From Daphnia carinata (lineage: Eukaryota > Arthropoda > Branchiopoda > Diplostraca > Daphniidae): a stretch of 64,000 nucleotides of DNA. Shown here one piece after another: positions 58,664 through 64,000 of this stretch. A program made the translations under genes and the position numbers. The stretch covers positions 186,001 through 250,000 of the forward strand of contig NC_081338.1 of the NCBI RefSeq assembly GCF_022539665.2, given 5' to 3'. The notes below the pieces were generated by a model, which saw nothing but the letters and a program-made list of their open reading frames with translations, ran no database searches and was not told where the DNA came from. Position 1 is the first letter of the stretch; the number at the start of each line of letters is the position of its first letter.

Positions 58664-60019
58664 TGTTGTGCTCATTAAAAATGACGTCTTCTTCAGAGAT
58701 GAAATGAACGTTGCCACTTGTTTTACTATATTATTATGTCCCTTCTTGTAATTAATAAAAACTGGGGTATTATGCCATATTTGAAGGTTGAAAAATAAAT
58801 TATATGTTTTTGCATCAATAAAATTAACGTGGTGGAGGGAATATTCTATATAATATATATTTAATAATATAAGTCTTAATATATAGAGTGCAGATCCTTA
58901 CGTACGGCAACGTTTCTCTAGAAGTGTTCTATACTCCTAGATTGAACGTAAACATTAGGATTCAAAAATGGAAGGTAATTCTAAGTACTTAGTAGTGCGA
59001 CAGGAAAATTTAAAAGTTAATGCCATCGTTCTTCATTCTTGGTTCAATGGTTAAAACGTCTTGTGGCCACCCGAGTGCGTCGATGTATCGTCATTTGTGA
59101 AAGAAAACAGTATTCCATCACACGATTGGGAGAGTGTCCAAGCATGTCTTGTGAAATCCTGTGGTAAAGTAAATTATAATTTTAAACTAACCTTCATTAA
59201 TAACTTATTATAGTTACAAAGAAGCCTGAAATTCATTGCAGGCTATCAACACCAAATCTCACAAATATGTGATTGTTGAAAACAAGGCGCTGCAGTGGCT
59301 GGCCATAGGGCTCTCATCGTGGTACAACAAGAGTACCAATACCATCCGATGGCCTGAAAACAATAACAATGTGGACAAATTAATAATCAAAGGCAGCACA
59401 CCTTCTACAAGTTGGAGCACCCTTGATAAAACAGTCATAAATTCCTACGGTAAGTATGTACAATATTTTAACACGTTCAATCTAACTTCATTTATTGCTA
59501 TTCACTGCTATTTCAGGAACATACAAACAGGCCAGGAATGCTTTGGCAAAAGTTGGCACCCGAAGGGAAACTGCCAACCAAAAAAGGAAACTCCAAAGAA
59601 AAATTTTTTTTTTTTGCATTTATGGTCTTTAGTTAAGAAATGTTTGTTTCCATTCGGTTCTGTGTAATTTGTGTTCAAGGAATCTCATGTTTATGTCAAT
59701 TTATAAGAAAAATAAAGAAATCAGTTTCTGTTACCAGTATTTATTTTTACTTTTTTTACTATTCACCAATGTAAACCAAAATTGGGTACCCGATCCGTAA
59801 CCGTATACCGATATGAAAACCCCATGTCATTTTGGTTACAATAATAGCACCGTTTTGGTGCCGTATATTGGGTGTTACACATGTGCCGGTTTTCTGGTGT
59901 TTGGGGGGGGGGCGGACATCGTGTGCAAATTCGTAATGAATTCGATGGGAATTGGGCACCAAAACGGTACCTGACATACCTAATCCCAGCACCAAAACGG
60001 TGCCGATGTGCTACTAGGG
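58290..60019 (+). mobile_element. Foldback-type element B
   Basis: 1730 bp, both ends CCCTAGTAGCACA (right end inverted: TGTGCTACTAGGG). It is the mirror of element A, with an internal deletion removing the middle and later exons of the carried gene. The right terminus repeats the A left terminus: GGTACCTGACATACC and GGCACCAAAACGG words mirror 55740-55800. Confidence 0.7.
59070..59600 (+). pseudogene. Broken multi-exon gene in element B
   Basis: Counterpart of the element A gene. The exon at about 59078-59160 reads VSSFVKENSIPSHDWESVQA. An intron of about 52 nt runs from GTAAAG to TTATTATAG. The next exon has a TGA early (AAGCCTGAAATTC where A has TGCAATTC) and then KSHKYVIVENK, SSWYNKSTNTIRWPENN and STPSTSWSTL. 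A clean 67-nt intron lies at 59450-59516 (GTAAGT...TTTCAG). The last piece reads TYKQARNALAKVGTRRETANQ and breaks off at an internal deletion near 59590. The lesions differ from those in A, so each copy decayed on its own. Confidence 0.55.
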
Positions 60020-60052
60020 CTAGCTGCTGGCAGGCTGACGATCTGAAGAGCT

Positions 60053-60100
60053 TGTACTAGGTGTGTACTAGGTGTGTACTAGGTGTGTGCTAGGTGTTGT
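60053..60100 (+). repeat. Short tandem repeat TGTACTAGG
   Basis: Four copies of an 11-bp unit (GTGTACTAGGT), the last with GTGCTAGG, just outside element B. Confidence 0.8.
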
Positions 60101-60138
60101 TAAAAGCAGAAAAGTTTATGAAGTGGCGAAAGGTAGCT

Positions 60139-60732
60139 GGTGAAATAGGACTGCAAATTTTCAGTCCTATTTCTTCAGGAGAAATAGGACTGGGAGAAAT
60201 GGGACTGACTTTTAAAATATTTTAGGACAGTTCTATTTCTCCACGGCATTAGTCTTATTTCTCCTTCGAGACAGTCCTATTCCTTTTATTTTGTTCCAAT
60301 AGGAACGATAAGCATCCAATTCGGTAAAAGTTGGTTATGACCACAAAAATTGCAATAAAAGTAATACAAATTTTTGTAGTATGTGTAAAAGTATTTCATT
60401 AAATGAACTCTATTAAATATAATATAGTTCATGTTCTCCTGCAATTTTATTAAAATAGGAAAAAAAAAAAAAGTTTTTTGAACCATTTAACTAATGAGTT
60501 GACACCATCGGTTTTTTATAAAGGAAAATGGATACAAGCCGACGCTCTTACGCAATACATTATTATCCGTACACCGGATTGGAGGCTCATCGTTCCTATT
60601 GGAATTAAGTAGAAGGAGAAATAGGACTAATGACGTGGAGGAATAGGACTGTCCTTAAATACTTTAAAAGTCAGTCCTATTTCTCCCAGTCCTATTTCTC
60701 CAGTCAGATTTCGTTTCAGTCGTATTTCACCG
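60139..60732. mobile_element. Small foldback element (about 590 bp)
   Basis: Starts GGTGAAATAGGACTG and ends with its near inverse (CGTATTTCACC). Many copies of the word GGAGAAATAGGACTG in both orientations fill the outer 130 bp of each end. Inside, a second inverted pair (TTCCAATAGGAACGAT at about 60293, ATCGTTCCTATTGGAA at about 60590) surrounds non-coding AT-rich DNA. There is no coding capacity, so it must be moved in trans if at all. CGCCAATCGT borders the right end, as in the large foldback at 25229. Confidence 0.8.
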
Positions 60733-60740
60733 CCAATCGT

Positions 60741-62039
60741 GGCTTTACGAGTTTTCCTTGGCCGCCACGGTAACAGTTGATTCTCGTTATGGGACCCGAA
60801 GTTCATCATTAGAAATACACCATCCTCTTGGTAGTTCCTCATTTATAGTTTTGATAACTTTGACGAATCTAGCTAACGAGATTTGAAGGGCCAAATAATC
60901 GTTGGCTAATAGACTAAAACCGATGTCGAGGCTATGAGCCAGTTATAATCAAAGCAGAATTTCAAACATTGTTTCGAATGTTTCATCTAGCTGGAAAAAA
61001 TAGTCGAAGTGATTCAGTTCTAAATCTTCTACGTTGACCCTCCTTTCCATTATGTTCCTTGCACGATTGTCGCGTCGGCAAAATTCAACTCAGCACCGCG
61101 ACGGCCCCACCACCGCCAGGAAGAAGATCCGGCTCTGTTTATGGTCGTCCTCCTGAACGCCATCCCCTTCGCGGAAAATAAACAAAGCGGCTCTTCCTGA
61201 TTTTGACTTCCCTTGTATTGGTTGTGTTTTATCAACCATCTATATGATGGAGATGCAGAGTAAGACCTGTTCGACGGAGTAGGGTAAGCGCAATCTTTGA
61301 TCTTTTCGCACTGATCGATGTGTGTTATCGAATAAGGGACTAGAAGGCAGGTGCTGATTAGGGGTCCTTGGGAACTGTAACCGGGTGGCTAGGGAGTGTC
61401 CTAAATTGCCAAGAAACAGGACCATAGACCTGGCCGAATTGCTTGATTTGCTGTTGTGTTGTAAATCACCCGAACAACTTGTGGAAACCGGTGGTAAAAA
61501 CCCGACAGGTCTACCGTTGGGTGTGAGATATAGAAGTGGTAAGAAAGATGAGTACGGATCCATCTAGGCAGGGCAGGCGTCTACGAGGATTAGCCGCGTC
61601 ACCTAAGTAAGGTAAGACAACGCAACGCAGGCCCTGACGGTAGGCAAGTAGCATTACCAACGAGTATTGCGAAAGCAGGGACACAGACTGCAGCAGTCAT
61701 CGGCCATACTATCCCGAGAAGAGGTATGATTGAACTAGATAAGAGAACCAAACATAAGGACAAATCTTTCTTGCAGTTATCGGGAGCTCGGCCAAGAAAT
61801 GAAAGAGAGATAGGGGTTTAAGAGAACAACCAGTCGTGAAACCAAACGTAGCTTAGTGGAGATACCCGAAGCAGATTGTACGCCCCTAATCCCCTACAGG
61901 TTCAAGACCGTGGAATCAGGTAAAATTCGCCGATAAAGACGTAGAGCAGGCACAAGGAGCTGAAGCCCTTCCGCGGGACGTAAGAAAAGCAGAAGAGCCC
62001 AAAATCAGGATAGAGCCCGCCAATACCGGTCGGAATGAG
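60741..62039. other. Region without recognisable gene
   Basis: About 1.3 kb of mixed composition, more GC-rich than the satellite region. Short open frames at 61240-61563 (-) and 61385-61567 (+) show no domain. The part after about 61560 may be the decayed 5' leader or gag start of the gypsy relic that follows. Confidence 0.5.
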
Positions 62040-63120
62040 CAAACGCGTACAGACCCGGGAGAGCAAGAGGAGGTTGCTGAAGAACAAGAAGCCCTTAGCG
62101 ATCGCTAAAGTGAAGGAAGTGAAGAGGAAGTAGACGATTTTCATAGACCTCTACCTCCCGCTCCAGCACCGACACCTGAGATGTCTCAGCGTGCGAAACC
62201 AGAGGAAACGATAGGCTTCACGCTCGCGCACTTGCACAGCCAAAAGGAGCCGCTAAAGGTGCACCGGCCCTTTTATTGCAGCATCGCGAAGGTCCCGTCT
62301 TTCGCGAAGAACCGGACGACGAATCCGCCGAATGGATGGAACGTTAGAGAGAACCGCTAATTTCAATAGATGGGGTCCCCCCGGAGAAAGCTGAACACTT
62401 TGGATTATTCTTATAGGGCACAGCAAATGCATGTCACATAGGACTACCTGTCTGGGTTGACGTTGTTGCTGTCTAAGCCGCATATGGGATGGAGGCCGTA
62501 ACTGAAATGGTAGTCCTGCGAACAAGATTTTTGGAAACTTTCGATCGGAAGATTTTGATCCTTATCAGAAAGTTAGACTGCGACAAAAGAAGCAAGCGGC
62601 TACCGAGATACTCGTGTGCTATTTATACGACGTGTTCAATTGGTGACGGAGGTTGAACCCCCTGATGCCAGAAACAAAGAAAATCAAATATCTGTTGCTT
62701 GGCCTAAATCGGCCGTTGAATAGAGAAATCGCAATTAAAGAGACCCAAGCAACAGATGAATTTTTGAAAACGCAGTTCATACTAGAGCGTAAGAGGATTT
62801 GTAGAAAAAAAAATCGCAGTGAATTTTACGGGGCAAGCAAAGGATCGTATTCCAGCCTGGCGAGTCACGAAACATGAGACCCAGTAAGGCGGAGAATTTA
62901 TAATGGCGAGGACGATTAAATCCTAGAACCCATGGGACGAAAAACATTCGACGACTGCGAGGAAGGGCGAGCTCTGTCAAGACGAGAAATCTATGACGCC
63001 TACGAGACTAGAAGAATGTCGCCAGAGCGAAAAACGATCAATGGCTACGAAACGAAACGAGACGCCATACGAAAAGGATCTAACGACGAATTGAAGAATG
63101 TGAGGAAATGGTATTAGACC
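62040..63120 (+). pseudogene. Decayed Ty3/gypsy gag
   Basis: Shifted frames keep gag-like landmarks in the right order. EWMER at about 62327 corresponds to WLERFE/WLERYE in retroelements 2 and 3. LCVCYLYDVFNW-like sequence near 62610 corresponds to the YFYDVINMCRL block, and LLLGLNRPLNREI near 62697 to the YRGLKPSLLQKI block. Several stops and shifts interrupt it. It belongs to the same clade as retroelements 2 and 3 but is old. Confidence 0.65.
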
Positions 63121-63429
63121 CCTAATAGACCGAGAGAGGATCATGTGGCTGTGGGAATGATTTCACTCGGAGAAAAGGTGAAGAAGAATGGCGTATCCAA
63201 GGAGGCTAAAATCTGGAAAGGGAGAGAACTCACTGATCAATGTGGCTTATTATCCACGGCTCATATTCGAAGAAGTCAGCTATAATGGGATGTCAAGGAA
63301 GTTATTGATTCCGTAGCCTAAAGCTCAATTGTCCCGTTGAGCCTGCAAGAAAAGTTAAAAGCTCCATTGGTGTAATGGGATGGATCGGCAATCGTCCTGG
63401 TCGAATGGTAACAGAGTATCCCGCTTCTT

Positions 63430-63690
63430 GGTGCCATTCACTTGGAAGTTGAACATCAGGGATATAAAGCAAGTGGAGAAATCATCCTCATGGAAATCAA
63501 GGGAACAGAACTGCTGTTGGGAAAGAATTTCCTAGGCCCGTTCGGGCGATTAGTGATTCGATACAAGAATATAGGGGTAGTAGTATCCGTAAGAGAATTT
63601 CCTGTGAACACGATCAACGAACAGATGGTCACCCCGCCGAGATTGGTCACCAAGATGGGAGAAATGCTTCCCCCGAGAATCTTTGCTTAA
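63430..63690 (+). pseudogene. Decayed Ty3/gypsy protease fragment
   Basis: An open stretch with GTELLLGKNFLGPFGRLVI matches the C-terminal part of the retropepsin domain (DLLLGNDFL in retroelement 2, ELLLGNDFL in 3). The upstream DTG active site is not found in frame. It stops at TAA 63688-63690. It follows the gag relic in the expected order. Confidence 0.7.
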
Positions 63691-64000
63691 GTGGAAGCAG
63701 AACCTACCACAAACAAGGAAAACATCTTGATGACAGAACCATCAAGAAATTCACCCTACGACCCTACGGCCATCTCTGTGGATGCCGCCGGCCGGAAGGC
63801 TACGTCTTTGAAGAACATTTGAAACGTCACTCGTGGGATGGAAAATAGGAAAAATTTTTTGGGATGTATGAACAAAATTGCTGCAGCTCGAGTAATCGAA
63901 CACCGCTAAAAACGAGTTTAAAAATTTTTTTTTCAAGCACTGAAAAAAAATTTGGTTCCCAGTGGTCTTGTTTACTATATAATCTATATAGCCAAAAAAA
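63691..64000. other. Window end without recognisable gene
   Basis: About 300 bp, probably a further decayed part of the gypsy relic, with long A and T runs. No supported feature. Confidence 0.4.

Overview
This window is eukaryotic and almost entirely mobile and repetitive DNA, with no clear single-copy host gene. The likely source is an arthropod. Three things point that way: introns of about 52-67 nt in every spliced fragment, insect-errantivirus-type Ty3/gypsy elements with envelope genes, and a second envelope whose layout recalls glycoproteins of arthropod negative-strand RNA viruses. A small crustacean such as Daphnia would fit, but that is inference. There are two 100-N assembly gaps (8185-8284 and 28197-28296).

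Positions 1-28196 are a 70-bp AT-rich satellite, roughly 330 copies. Its two monomer types often alternate as a 140-bp dimer. Orientation flips across the first gap. A 5-kb foldback element (20198-25230) interrupts the second array. Its arms of about 2.1 kb are inverted copies of each other, carry spliced-gene remnants, and end in arrays of an AAAAAGGCCC word.

Positions 28297-39163 hold retroelement 1, a Ty3/gypsy retrovirus-like element whose 5' end is lost in the gap. It has gag (partial), pol, a 1378-residue envelope with two lectin-like repeats and a threonine-rich mucin stretch, an extra 413-residue ankyrin-repeat gene, a polypurine tract and a 201-bp LTR. The ankyrin gene lies inside the element.

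Positions 41155-49560 hold retroelement 2, a complete and very young errantivirus-like element. Its 409-bp LTRs look identical and are flanked by ATAT duplications. One frame runs gag-protease-RT-RNase H-integrase-Env, and the baculovirus-F-like Env is broken by a late frameshift. Retroelement 3 (50100-54961) is a related non-autonomous derivative. It keeps gag, protease and a shortened F-like Env but has lost RT, RNase H and integrase. Its 3' region carries a previously unexpected antisense spliced gene.

Positions 55727-60019 hold two head-to-head foldback-type elements with GGCACC/GGTACC-rich ends, both carrying broken multi-exon copies of one gene. A third small foldback (60139-60732) has an analogous end structure. 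The window closes with a decayed gypsy gag/protease relic (62040-63690). The strongest candidates for something new are the ankyrin accessory gene and composite envelope of retroelement 1, and the antisense spliced gene of retroelement 3.
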